Both the position numbers and the translations under genes were made by a program. The notes below the pieces were generated by a model. The model was not told the DNA's origin and did not search any database. It saw nothing but the letters and a program-made list of their open reading frames with translations. This document shows positions 9,041 to 16,888 of a stretch of DNA of 64,000 nucleotides, in pieces. How positions within the stretch are numbered: position 1 is the stretch's first letter; every line of letters begins with the position of its first letter. Origin of the DNA: Opitutaceae bacterium (GTDB lineage Bacteria; Verrucomicrobiota; Verrucomicrobiia; Opitutales; Opitutaceae); contig JADJZJ010000010.1 in NCBI GenBank assembly GCA_016715765.1, positions 1 through 64,000 of the forward strand. Direction: 5' to 3'.

Positions 9041-9460
9041 CACGCGCACGCCTCCCGGGCACTTGTAACGTATTACGTTACAATGTGGAGTTCGACGGTA
9101 GAGCAGGTCTTTGACCTGCTCCGAGCGACGCAAGGACTCTGGGCGTGTTCGCGTAATCTTCATCCAGGCGAAGCCGAACCGGCAAATCGGAGACCTGCCT
9201 ACTGGGTCCATCTCCCTCAATCCGCTTTGTCACGTAATACGTGACAATGCGGGTCGGGCGATTGATGGATGCCACCACAGCCAAAGCACATCACGCTCAC
9301 GCCGCCCGGGCACTTGTAACGTATTACGTTACAATGTGGAGTTCGACGGTAGGGCAGGTCTTTGACCTGCTCCGAGCCACGCAAGGACTCTGGGCGTGTT
9401 CGCGTAATCTTCATCCAGGCGAAGCCGAACCGGCAGGTCGGAGACCTGCCCCACTGGGTC
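9041..9460. repeat. 168-bp direct duplication of a repeat module (9041-9208 and 9292-9460)
   Basis: The two copies are nearly identical. Each holds a 21-bp perfect palindrome, then a GTAG-type REP (GTAG + GCAGGTCtttGACCTGC, from 9098 and 9348), a linker, and the inverted REP (GGCAGGTC.GAGACCTGCC on the minus strand). Between the copies sits a third palindrome. No convincing gene lies between 8862 and 9476; this repeat block is its only recognisable content. Confidence 0.85.
9063..9334. repeat. Three 21-bp perfect palindromes with paired base changes
   Basis: Palindromes are at 9063-9083 and 9314-9334 (TTGTAACGTA-T-TACGTTACAA) and 9227-9247 (TTGTCACGTA-A-TACGTGACAA). The middle copy differs at one position in each arm, A to C on the left matched by T to G on the right, so the stem is kept. 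Similar but less perfect TAACG..CGTTA palindromes occur inside the helicase gene at 57018-57151. Confidence 0.85.
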
Positions 9461-9476
9461 AGCATGCGGCGACAAG

Positions 9477-10265
9477 TCAGGTCGCGCCGGGGGCGAGGCC
9501 GCGTTCGCTGGACTTGGCGAAGGCGATCACGCGCTGGAACTCGGCGGAGTCCGCCTGCGGGTGTGCGGCGAGCTTCTCGAGGGCCTGCGTGCGGTTGAGT
9601 CCGTCGCGATAAAGGATGCGGAACACGTGCTTCACCCGCTCGATCTGCTCCGCGGTGTAGCCGCTGCGCTCGAGCCCGACCTTGTTGAAGGCCCGCACCT
9701 CGGCCGGCGTGCCGTCGGCAATGAAATAGGGCGGGAGATCCTGCACGAGCTTCGCCATGGCGGATAGCATCGCATGGGCGCCGATGCGGCAGAACTGGTG
9801 GATGCCGGCCGCGCCGCCGATGACCACATGGTCCTCGATGGTCACATGGCCGGCCATCGAGATGGCGTTGCTCATCACGATATGGCTGCCGAGCACGCAA
9901 TCGTGCGCGATGTGGCTGTACGCGAGCACGGTGTTGTCGGAGCCGAGCACGGTGAATTCACCGTCGTTGGTGGCGGCGTGGACGGTCACATACTCCCGGA
10001 AAACGTTGCGGTCGCCCGCGCGCAGCCCGGGCCGGCCGCCCTTGAATTTCAAATCCTGCGTCTTGCCGCCGATGCAGGCGTAGGGGAACACCTCGCACGC
10101 GGCGCCGAGACTCGTGCATCCCTCGACCGAGGCGTGATGGTGCAGGCGCGTGCCGTCACCGAGCGCCACGTCCGCCCCGACATACGCAAACGCCCCGATT
10201 TCCACGCCGGTCCCGAGCCGGGCTCCGGGTTCGACGACGGCGGAAGGATGGATGCGGGCCGCCAT
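9477..10265 (-). CDS. lpxA: UDP-N-acetylglucosamine acyltransferase
   Basis: A 262-aa enzyme, exactly the usual LpxA length, catalysing the first step of lipid A synthesis in the cytoplasm: transfer of a 3-hydroxyacyl chain from ACP to UDP-GlcNAc. The N-terminal ~190 residues are hexapeptide repeats of a left-handed beta helix (IHPSAVVEPGARLG, IGAFAYVGADVALGDG). The catalytic His lies in SHIAHDCVLGSHIVMSN; HQFCRIGAHAM and the helical C-terminus (FRILYRDGLNRTQALEKL) are also typical. It is the second gene of a tight operon, 4 bp after lpxC/fabZ. Its product shows the organism makes an LPS-type outer membrane. Confidence 0.95.
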   Translation of the reverse strand: MAARIHPSAVVEPGARLGTGVEIGAFAYVGADVALGDGTRLHHHASVEGCTSLGAACEVFPYACIGGKTQDLKFKGGRPGLRAGDRNVFREYVTVHAATNDGEFTVLGSDNTVLAYSHIAHDCVLGSHIVMSNAISMAGHVTIEDHVVIGGAAGIHQFCRIGAHAMLSAMAKLVQDLPPYFIADGTPAEVRAFNKVGLERSGYTAEQIERVKHVFRILYRDGLNRTQALEKLAAHPQADSAEFQRVIAFAKSSERGLAPGAT

Positions 10266-10269
10266 GGGT

Positions 10270-11604
10270 TCAGGGCGCCGCCGCGATGTCCACGAAGCCG
10301 AACATCAGTTCGGCCGAGGAAACGACGTTGCCGCCCACCGTGCAGGTGGCCTCGGCCACGCCGATCTTGCCGCCGCGGCTCTTGGTGAGCTTGGCGTTGA
10401 TGACGAGCTGGTCGCCGGGCCGCACCGCGCGGCGGAACTTCACCTTGTCGGCGCTCATGAAGAGCGCGGTCTTGCCCTCGGTGTTGGCATTGCGCAGGAG
10501 CAAAATGCCGGAGGCCTGGGCCATGGCCTCGATCTGGAGGACGCCGGGCATGACGGGCTCGCCGGGATAATGGCCCTGGAAATAAGGTTCGTTGATGGTG
10601 ACGTTCTTGATCGCGACCAGCTCCGTGTCGCCGATGAACTCCAGCACGCGGTCGATCATCAGGAATGGGTACCGGTGCGGCAGCATCTCCAAGACGCGCT
10701 TGATATCGAGCGAGGTCTCGCCGGGCTGCGGCGTCTTGGTGGCGGCGGCCGCCTTCTTCTTCGGCCCCTTCTTCCGTTCCTGGAGCTTGTCGAAAAGGAT
10801 CTTCGTGAGCTCGGCGTTGATCGCATGGCCGGGGCGCGTGGCGATGATGTGCGCCTTGAGCGGCATGCCGAGCAGGAGGATGTCGCCGATGATATCGAGG
10901 ATCTTGTGGCGGACGAACTCGTCCTTGAAGCGCAGCGGCTCCTTCGAGATGATCTTGTCGCCGCGGATGACGACGGCGCAGTCGAGCGAGCCGCCCTTGA
11001 TCTTGCCGAGCTTCAGCAGTTCCTCGATGTCCTCGTAGATGGTGAAGGTGCGCGCGGCGGCGACCTGCGTCATGTAGACATCGGGATCAATGGTCAGGGA
11101 AAGATGCTGCGTGTGGATGCCGCGGTTGTCGGCGGAGGTGCACGAGATCTTCAACTCGTCGCACGGCAGGGCGATGATGGAGGAATCGCCGCGGGTGACC
11201 GAGACCGGGGCGTCGAGGGTGAAATACTCCCGCTCCTTCTCCTGCTCCAACGGCTCGCCCTGGAGGATCATGTTCACGTAGGGCTTGGCCGAGCCGTCCA
11301 TGATCGGCGGTTCGGAAGCGTTCATCTCGATGATCACGTTGTCCACCCCGCAGCCGTGCAGGGCGCTGAGCACATGCTCGACGGTGTGGATCTTGGCGTG
11401 ACCGTTCTGGATGGTCGTCGCCCGCACCAGGTCCGTGATCTGGTCCACCCGCGGCTTCAACTCCGGCGAACCGCTCAGGTCGATGCGCTTGAACACGATG
11501 CCATGGTCCGCCGGCGCGGGTTTCATGGTCAGGGTGACCGCCTCGCCGGTGTGCAGCGCACTGCCTTGGATTGAGACTTCACGCGCCAGGGTGCGTTGTT
11601 TCAT
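10270..11604 (-). CDS. lpxC/fabZ: Bifunctional LpxC deacetylase / FabZ dehydratase fusion
   Basis: A 444-aa fusion. Residues ~1-295 are LpxC, the zinc-dependent UDP-3-O-acyl-GlcNAc deacetylase, with zinc ligands in HTVEHVLSAL and KILDIIGD. A Lys/Ala-rich linker (ERKKGPKKKAAAATK) leads to FabZ (~310-444), the beta-hydroxyacyl-ACP dehydratase, with catalytic His in FQGHYPGEPVMPGV and the acidic residue in QIEAMAQ. The fusion joins lipid A and fatty acid synthesis and is known from Bacteroidota, Chlorobi and Verrucomicrobiota. The start MKQRTLAREV was chosen by family alignment. The gene is transcribed divergently from efp. Confidence 0.94.
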   Translation of the reverse strand: MKQRTLAREVSIQGSALHTGEAVTLTMKPAPADHGIVFKRIDLSGSPELKPRVDQITDLVRATTIQNGHAKIHTVEHVLSALHGCGVDNVIIEMNASEPPIMDGSAKPYVNMILQGEPLEQEKEREYFTLDAPVSVTRGDSSIIALPCDELKISCTSADNRGIHTQHLSLTIDPDVYMTQVAAARTFTIYEDIEELLKLGKIKGGSLDCAVVIRGDKIISKEPLRFKDEFVRHKILDIIGDILLLGMPLKAHIIATRPGHAINAELTKILFDKLQERKKGPKKKAAAATKTPQPGETSLDIKRVLEMLPHRYPFLMIDRVLEFIGDTELVAIKNVTINEPYFQGHYPGEPVMPGVLQIEAMAQASGILLLRNANTEGKTALFMSADKVKFRRAVRPGDQLVINAKLTKSRGGKIGVAEATCTVGGNVVSSAELMFGFVDIAAAP

Positions 11605-11666
11605 AGAGTTGCGCCCAGTCTCAGAACTGCATGGGCCGAAGGGCAAGCCCCGAGATGGACCGGGCC

Positions 11667-11695
11667 TTGACAGTGGGTCCGACGCTCCCTAACTC
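11667..11695 (+). promoter_or_regulatory. Putative sigma70-type promoter of efp
   Basis: A perfect TTGACA (-35) at 11667-11672, a 17-bp spacer, then TAACTC as a weak -10. Transcription would start ~40 bp before the efp start codon. Confidence 0.45.
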
Positions 11696-11740
11696 CATCA
11701 ACCTTTTACAGGCGAAACCCATCCAGAAAAAACCACCGTC

Positions 11741-12298
11741 ATGCCCGCAGCCAACGATATCCGCAGAGGCCAAGTCATCAAATTCAACGGCGAGCCGCAC
11801 CTCGTCATGGAAACCCAGCACCGTACGCCGGGCAATCTCCGCGCCTTCGTCCAGATCAAGATGCGCAACCTGCGCTACGGCAAGGCGCTCGACCAGCGCT
11901 TCGCCTCGACGGAGACCATCGAGGTGTTGCCGACCGAGCGCAAGACGCTCGAGTTCAGCTATGCCGACCGCGAAGCCTTCGCGTTCATCGACCCGGACAC
12001 CTTCGAGCAGATCGAGCTGTCCGCCCAGACCCTGGGCGACGTGACGAACTACCTCACCGCCGGTGGCAAGGTCGACGTCCTCTTCGTGGATGAGCGCCCG
12101 CTCTCCGTGGATCTCCCCACCACCGTCACCCTGAAGGTGATCGAGTCCGCCGACGGCGTGAAGGGCGACACCGCCAGCAACGTCCAGAAGCCGGCCAAGC
12201 TCGAAACCGGCCTCGTCGTGCAGGTTCCGCTCTTCATCAAGGAAGGCGAGATCATCAAGGTCAGCACCATCGACGGCAGCTATCTCGGTCGCAGCTGA
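11741..12298 (+). CDS. efp: Elongation factor P
   Basis: A 185-aa protein with the three beta-barrel domains of EF-P, which enters the E site of stalled ribosomes and promotes peptide bond formation at polyproline stretches. IRRGQVIKFNGEPHLVMET opens domain 1, and GLVVQVPLFIKEGEIIKV and DGSYLGRS end domain 3. The domain 1 tip loop reads HRTPGNLRAF. Aligned with the E. coli loop (FVKPGKGQAF), the residue that is beta-lysylated there (Lys34) is Asn here, and no Arg32-type site for rhamnosylation is present either. The factor therefore probably works without those modifications. A terminator follows the gene. Confidence 0.95.
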   Translation: MPAANDIRRGQVIKFNGEPHLVMETQHRTPGNLRAFVQIKMRNLRYGKALDQRFASTETIEVLPTERKTLEFSYADREAFAFIDPDTFEQIELSAQTLGDVTNYLTAGGKVDVLFVDERPLSVDLPTTVTLKVIESADGVKGDTASNVQKPAKLETGLVVQVPLFIKEGEIIKVSTIDGSYLGRS

Positions 12299-12322
12299 TC
12301 CGGGAAAACGGCCTTTGCTTTC

Positions 12323-12351
12323 AGCCCGCGGTTAACCCCGCGGGCTTTTTT
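12323..12351 (+). terminator. Intrinsic terminator of efp
   Basis: AGCCCGCGG and CCGCGGGCT (9-bp perfect arms, 6-bp loop) followed directly by a run of six T's, 25 bp after the efp stop codon. Confidence 0.85.
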
Positions 12352-12367
12352 GTGCACGTGGATTGGA

Positions 12368-12450
12368 TTGTAGGGCGGGGTCTCCGAACCCCGCCTTTCG
12401 CAGCCCTAACGACATTCGCCAAGGCGGGGATCGGAATCCCCGCCCTACAT
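12368..12450. repeat. GTAG-type REPIN, family A copy 2
   Basis: The left arm is GTAGGGCGGGGTCTCCGAAC and the right arm the inverted variant with GGGATCGGAATCCCC, around a short spacer. It separates the convergent efp and carbonic anhydrase genes. Confidence 0.8.
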
Positions 12451-12459
12451 CCCCACCCC

Positions 12460-13104
12460 TTAACCCAGCGCGGCCACGGCCTTGCGGTACTTCTCCTTCG
12501 CCTCCTCGGGGCTGCCGGCCGTGAGTCCCAGGTCCTGCAGACGGCCGTCGGTCAGGCCGTAGATCCAGCCGTGCACGGTCACATTCTGGCCGCGGCCCCA
12601 GGCATCGAGCAAAATGGAGGTCTGGCAGACATTGGCCACCTGCTCGACGACATTGAGTTCGCAAAGCCGGTCACTGCGCGCCGGCTCATCGGGCAGGTTG
12701 CAGAGGCAGTTGCCGTGCTTCTCCTTCACATCCTGCACATGCCGCAGCCAGTTGTCGGCCAGACCCACCCGCTGGCAGCGCAGCGCCGCCATCACGCCGC
12801 CGCAGCCGTAATGACCCACCACCATGACATGCCGCACCTTCAGCACATCCACCGCATACTGGATCACCGAGAGGCAGTTCAAATCCGTGTGCACCACGAC
12901 GTTGGCGATATTGCGGTGCACGAACACCTCGCCGGGCAGCAAACCGATGATCTCGTTGGCCGGCACGCGGCTGTCGGAACAGCCGATCCACAGGTATTGG
13001 GGTGACTGCTGGCGGGACAGCTTGAGAAAGAATTCCGGATCCCGGCGCCGGATGGCGTCCGCCCAGGCCTGATTCTGTGCAAACAGGTGACTGAGTTCCT
13101 TCAT
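12460..13104 (-). CDS. can: Beta-class carbonic anhydrase
   Basis: A 214-aa zinc enzyme interconverting CO2 and bicarbonate in the cytoplasm. The zinc ligands are visible as CSDSRVP (Cys ~42, with the Asp/Arg dyad) and GHYGCGG (His and Cys). The segment EVFVHRNIANVV is the conserved active-site strand. Length and motif order match the E. coli Can type. The start MKELSHLFAQN was preferred over the longer frame because upstream sequence is a palindromic repeat (13163-13236) and does not look coding. Confidence 0.94.
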   Translation of the reverse strand: MKELSHLFAQNQAWADAIRRRDPEFFLKLSRQQSPQYLWIGCSDSRVPANEIIGLLPGEVFVHRNIANVVVHTDLNCLSVIQYAVDVLKVRHVMVVGHYGCGGVMAALRCQRVGLADNWLRHVQDVKEKHGNCLCNLPDEPARSDRLCELNVVEQVANVCQTSILLDAWGRGQNVTVHGWIYGLTDGRLQDLGLTAGSPEEAKEKYRKAVAALG

Positions 13105-13162
13105 GCGGAGCGCATGCTTCGGGCCGGACGGGGAATGTCGAACCGAAATCTCATCCCAACCC

Positions 13163-13236
13163 GTAGCTACGAGCGTGAGCGAGTGGATGGAACGGTTCCC
13201 CACGCCCTGGGTCCACTCGCTCACGCTCGTAGCCAC
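13163..13236. repeat. Family B inverted repeat (GTAGCTACGAGCGTGAGCG type)
   Basis: Arms of ~25 bp, GTAGCTACGAGCGTGAGCG...TGGA and its inverted copy, with a ~24-bp spacer. It lies in the divergent promoter region of the carbonic anhydrase and yebC genes. Solitary half-copies occur at about 32982, 50291 and 54388. Confidence 0.8.
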
Positions 13237-13334
13237 CTGCCTTCCGCCCATTCCGACTTCCGGTATCTGCAATCCGCAATTGCCGCGCGGATTCCGCATT
13301 GCCTGCCGTCCCTTCGCCCCCAAGCTCGGGCCAT

Positions 13335-14066
13335 ATGGGACGTCAATGGCTGCACGCAAAACGAGCGATCGTTAACGAAAAAAAGAGCAAGGTCGCCGGC
13401 AAGCTGACCAAGGAAATCACGGTCGCCGCCAAGCTGGGCGGACCTGATCTCGGCGCCAACGCGCGACTCTTCGCCGCCGTCGAAAAGGCCAAGAAGGCCA
13501 GCGTCACCCGCGACGTCATCGAGCGCGCCATCAACAAGGGCGCCGGCATCGGCGGCGACAAGACCTCCCTGGAGCACGTGGTCTTCGAGGGCTACGCCCC
13601 GCACAAGGTGCCCGTGATCGTCGAGGTCTACACCGACAACCACCAGCGCACCGCCCCCGAGATGCGCGTCCTCTTCAAGAAGGGCGTCCTCGGCAATGCC
13701 GGCAGCAACAAGTTTCTGTTTGATCACGTCGGCCTCGTCGAGGCCCACCACCCCGATGCCGCCAGCGACCTCGAGGCCGCCGCCATCGAGGCGGGCGCGA
13801 ATGATTTCGAGGCGCTCACCGCCGACCAGAACGACGACATCCCCGAGGGCCACGCCGGCGCGCGCTTTGTCACGGAGCGCAACGCCGTCCACGCCGTCTC
13901 CACCTGGCTCAAGACCCACGGCTGGGCGGTTGTCACGAGTGAAATCGGCTACGTGGCCAAGACCTACCCCGCGCTCGACGACACCCAGCGCGCCGAGGTC
14001 GGCGAATTCCTGCAGGCCCTCGACGACCACGACGACGTCCAGCGCGTCTGGGCCGCGGTGAAATAA
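13335..14066 (+). CDS. yebC: YebC/PmpR family protein
   Basis: A 243-aa member of the YebC family, described in other bacteria as DNA-binding regulators and, more recently, as translation factors at polyproline stalls. The N-terminus MGRQWLHAKRAIVNEKKSKV and the segment KAKKASVTRDVIERAINKGAG are diagnostic. The middle and C-terminal domains (VIVEVYTDNHQRTAPEMR, YVAKTYPALDD, DHDDVQRVWAAV) are complete. The presence of efp about 1 kb away is notable given the proposed shared role, but the genes are on separate transcripts. Confidence 0.93.
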   Translation: MGRQWLHAKRAIVNEKKSKVAGKLTKEITVAAKLGGPDLGANARLFAAVEKAKKASVTRDVIERAINKGAGIGGDKTSLEHVVFEGYAPHKVPVIVEVYTDNHQRTAPEMRVLFKKGVLGNAGSNKFLFDHVGLVEAHHPDAASDLEAAAIEAGANDFEALTADQNDDIPEGHAGARFVTERNAVHAVSTWLKTHGWAVVTSEIGYVAKTYPALDDTQRAEVGEFLQALDDHDDVQRVWAAVK

Positions 14067-14245
14067 TTGGTTATGGCTTATTGCTTATCGCTTATTGCCT
14101 ATTTCCAAGCCACGAGCCCGGGAATGCCGGGTGCGCAGCGAAAACCGCAGAACCACTCGCCCACGCTCGCAGCAACGCCACGCCCGCGCGCGGCAAAGCC
14201 CGGTCCGGACATAACCAATAAGCCATAACCAATAACCCATAACCC
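14065..14245. repeat. Inverted repeat with A/T-rich GGTTATGGCTTATT arms
   Basis: The left arm AATTGGTTATGGCTTATT (14065-14082) pairs with AATAAGCCATAACCAAT (14217-14233). Shorter related words (CTTATTGC, AACCCATAACCC) flank it. The yebC TAA stop overlaps the left arm by two bases. The ~130-bp core is GC-rich and resembles a decayed family B element. Confidence 0.7.
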
Positions 14246-14260
14246 ATCCCCTCCCCCCTC

Positions 14261-14497
14261 ATGCCCACCCCCACCATCGCCCAGAAGTCCCCCTACGTTC
14301 AGAAAATGGCCGCCGGCACCTACTGGTGGTGCAGCTGCGGCCAGTCCAAGGGCCAGCCGTTCTGCGACGGCTCGCACAAGGGCACCGGCTTTGCCCCGCA
14401 GAAAGTCGTCCTCACCGAGGAAAAGACCGTGGCCTGGTGCGGCTGCAAGCACTCCGCCAACGGCTGCAACTGCGACGGCACGCACAAGCAGCTTTAG
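14261..14497 (+). CDS. Tandem CDGSH iron-sulfur domain protein
   Basis: A 78-aa protein with two CDGSH motifs, CSCGQSKGQPFCDGSH (~24-39) and CGCKHSANGCNCDGTH (~60-75). Each should bind one redox-active 2Fe-2S cluster through three Cys and one His, as in mitoNEET-like proteins. Tandem CDGSH proteins of this size are known in bacteria; their partners are mostly unknown. There is no signal peptide, so it should be cytoplasmic. Confidence 0.88.
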   Translation: MPTPTIAQKSPYVQKMAAGTYWWCSCGQSKGQPFCDGSHKGTGFAPQKVVLTEEKTVAWCGCKHSANGCNCDGTHKQL

Positions 14498-14521
14498 TCC
14501 GGTCCGGCCATCTCCGGCATC

Positions 14522-16051
14522 ATGGCCCCACCCGCCACGGCGGCCACCGCCCGCCCGCCGACCTTCCGACGCGGCTTCTACCTGCACACCTCGTGGGAGT
14601 TCGCCTACCCGTTCGCCGTGCGGAGCTGGCAGCGGGAGGACTTCACGCGTTTCTTCGCCCTGCTGCAGCAGCTCGATTTCAACCTGGTGATGTTCTGGCC
14701 GCTGACCGAGGCGATGCCGGCTCCGCTTTCTCCGGCCGACCGCGCGGAACTGGAGACCATGCGCCGGCTGGCCGACGACGCGCATGCGTGCGGTCTGGAT
14801 TTCTGGCTCACCTTCTGCGCCAACGCCACCGCCCGTCCGGAAATCGCCTCCCGGTCCTTCAAGTCGCGCCATCTCTATCCCTTCCGCATCGACGTGCGGC
14901 TCGATGATCCGATCGCCAAGGCCGCCTACCTGGCGCACCGCGCGGAGATCCTGAAGATCCTGAACAACGCGGATGCCTATGTAACGATTGACGGCGATCC
15001 GGGCGGTTATCCCGGCGCCAAGCCCCGTCAGTTCAACGAGGTCCTCGAAGCGGATCGCGCCGTGCTCGACCGCACCGGCACCCACCCGCCTGCCCAGCAG
15101 ATCGTGCCTTGGGTCTGGCAGGGCTGGGGCTCGGATTGGGGCAAGCACGGCGTCTGGGGCGAGCCCATCGAGCCGCTTGCCGGGCCGGAGTTGGAAGCAG
15201 TGAAGCTTCTGCCGGAACCGTGGACACTCCTGCCCGGCCGCCACATCCGCGAGGGCCGGGGCAACGGCCGCCTCATCTTCGAGATGACGGAACGCGCCGG
15301 GCTCACCGGAAAGTCCGTCCTGCTCTGCTACGAGATCATCGAATACGAGCCCACCCCGCCGGCCGTCGTGCTCCAATTCGACGACATCCGCCGCGTGCTG
15401 CGGCAGGAGGCGCCGCTCCTCGCCAAGTCGCGCGGCGTGATGGGCAATGCGCAGCAACCGCTTCTCGCGCTGCCCAACCTGTTTTTCTTCGCCCGCGGCA
15501 CGAGTAATCCCGCCTATCTCAACCGCAGCGACGGTGAGATCCTGCGCGACCTCGCCCAATTTCTCGGCGGCGATCCCGCCGTGCTCCTGCCGGCGTGGCA
15601 ATGCCTGCAGCGCGACCTCGCGACCCTGCCCGCCGATCTGCCGGCGCGTCTGGAGCGCTCGGCTTTGACTGCCGCCGCCGCGAAACTGCTGCCGGGCGGT
15701 GCCGCGCGCTACCTGCAAATCCTGGCGGCCTTCGTGCGCGCCCGTCTCGCGGTGCTGCAGGCCTGCCATCGCCCTCCGGTCAGCGAGAGCGCCGCGGTGG
15801 ACGCCCTGCATCAGGCGACCGCCGCCCTCACCGCCTGGTGGGGCGTGCACCGGTACGTGTTCACCGGCGAGAACGGCACCGATTTCCAATGGGAATTCAC
15901 GCATCCGGAGCTGCTCGCGCCGCTGCAAGCATGGATGAAGCAACTCACCTATCCCCAGGACGTGATCATCCTTCATGCCGCCCGCCGCCTGTCCGCAACC
16001 GGGAATCTGTCGGAAAACCAGGCCCTCCGGCTGCTGCGCGCTCTGGGCTGA
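14522..16051 (+). CDS. Uncharacterised 509-aa protein, TIM-barrel glycosidase-like
   Basis: I do not recognise a named family with certainty. The N-terminal half looks like a (beta/alpha)8 barrel of a glycoside hydrolase or related enzyme: RRGFYLHTSWEFAYPFAVRSW, LDFNLVMFWPLTEAMP, ADDAHACGLDFWLTFCANAT, ADAYVTIDGDPGGYPG, IVPWVWQGWGSDW. Acidic residues at strand ends (ITIDGD, QFDDI) are candidate catalytic positions. The C-terminal ~180 residues are helical. No signal peptide is seen, suggesting a cytoplasmic enzyme. It begins 24 bp after the CDGSH gene on the same strand, so the two may be co-transcribed. Confidence 0.65.
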   Translation: MAPPATAATARPPTFRRGFYLHTSWEFAYPFAVRSWQREDFTRFFALLQQLDFNLVMFWPLTEAMPAPLSPADRAELETMRRLADDAHACGLDFWLTFCANATARPEIASRSFKSRHLYPFRIDVRLDDPIAKAAYLAHRAEILKILNNADAYVTIDGDPGGYPGAKPRQFNEVLEADRAVLDRTGTHPPAQQIVPWVWQGWGSDWGKHGVWGEPIEPLAGPELEAVKLLPEPWTLLPGRHIREGRGNGRLIFEMTERAGLTGKSVLLCYEIIEYEPTPPAVVLQFDDIRRVLRQEAPLLAKSRGVMGNAQQPLLALPNLFFFARGTSNPAYLNRSDGEILRDLAQFLGGDPAVLLPAWQCLQRDLATLPADLPARLERSALTAAAAKLLPGGAARYLQILAAFVRARLAVLQACHRPPVSESAAVDALHQATAALTAWWGVHRYVFTGENGTDFQWEFTHPELLAPLQAWMKQLTYPQDVIILHAARRLSATGNLSENQALRLLRALG

Positions 16052-16069
16052 GGCGCGATCGCTGATTTC

Positions 16070-16153
16070 GTAGCGCGGAGCTTCAGCCCGCGCTGGGAAT
16101 GCCGCCCGGCAGCCTCACGCTCCCAAGCCAGTGCCGGCTGAAGCCGGCACTAC
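16070..16153. repeat. GTAG-type REP pair with two different hairpins
   Basis: The left unit is GTAG + GCGCGG/CCCGCGC-type hairpin with a TTCAGCC core (from 16070). The right unit, on the minus strand, is GTAG + TGCCGGCTTCAGCCGGCA (ending 16153). Both share the GGCTTCAGCC core but have distinct outer stems. Confidence 0.75.
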
Positions 16154-16558
16154 GTCATGACCAGCCGCGCTCCGCGTAGCCGCCCGCGGGGACCCCCGCC
16201 CCGCAGCCGGGGGCCCGCCGCGCCGGGCGCGGGCGGTGATTCGTCTTTGCCTTTTTACTCACAGCTCACTCCGTCCGCCGCTCCCAACCCGGACTTGCGC
16301 CGGATCGTCAAAACTGGGAGAATGACCGCCCGGTCGCGACTTCGCTGTGAATCCTGCCCATCAGACCGCGCCATTCAGCTGCCGTCCCTGCGCCGGCCGC
16401 TCCCGCTTGTCGCCTGGCGCCCCGTTCACTCGTCCGCCCGGCCGCACGGGCAAAGCGCGATTCAAGCTATTCCACATATTGCCTGAAGGGATTCCACCCG
16501 CGCCGGGGTTAGGCACGGCAGAGGACGACTGACCGAAGGTCACTCGACAAAATACACC
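16154..16558. other. Intergenic region, no gene recognised
   Basis: About 400 bp. The first ~90 bp are extremely GC-rich with CCCGCGGGG/CCCCCG and GGGCGCGGGCGG palindromic words, another possible REP starting GTAGCCGCC. The remainder, before the ECF-sigma operon, probably carries its promoter, but no convincing -35/-10 pair was found. Short frames here lack protein-like composition. Confidence 0.5.
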
Positions 16559-16888
16559 ATGCCCCCGGGCCAATCTGATCCCCTGGACAATCTGCTGAAT
16601 CAGCGGAAACGGGCGCCGCAGTCTGACGTCACCCCGGAAATCTGGCGGCGGATCGCGCGCGCGGAATGCCGGGAGCCCGGCTTCGACCTCCGCGCCACGA
16701 TCGACGGCTGGTTCTCCCGCTGGTCATTCGCCACCCTGTTCGTCACCACCTGCGTCCTCGTCGGGCTCCTCATTGCCGAGGTGCGCATCAACCAGCTCGA
16801 CCGCGAGCGCAATGCCCAGATCGCCCGCAGCTACCTCGTGCTCATCAACCCGATGCAACCGGAGCCCCCGCGCTCCGCCCGGCCATGA
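16559..16888 (+). CDS. Small single-pass membrane protein, first gene of ECF-sigma operon
   Basis: A 109-aa protein with a polar N-terminal half (PPGQSDPLDNLLNQRKRAP, then VTPEIWRRIARAE), one transmembrane helix (~58-75, FATLFVTTCVLVGLLIAEV) and a short periplasmic tail. This cytoplasm-membrane-periplasm design and its position in an operon with a sigma factor fit an anti-sigma or sigma-regulating role, but no known anti-sigma domain was recognised. Its stop overlaps the next start as ATGA, indicating translational coupling. Confidence 0.7.
   Translation: MPPGQSDPLDNLLNQRKRAPQSDVTPEIWRRIARAECREPGFDLRATIDGWFSRWSFATLFVTTCVLVGLLIAEVRINQLDRERNAQIARSYLVLINPMQPEPPRSARP

Noticed and set aside
9041..9460. 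CRISPR-like array, because of repeated units
   Set aside because: There are only two long direct copies, each internally palindromic, with no regular spacers and no cas genes.
16157..16532. Short plus-strand frames before the sigma operon
   Set aside because: They are Arg/Pro/Ser-rich with no recognisable features, in a GC-palindrome region.
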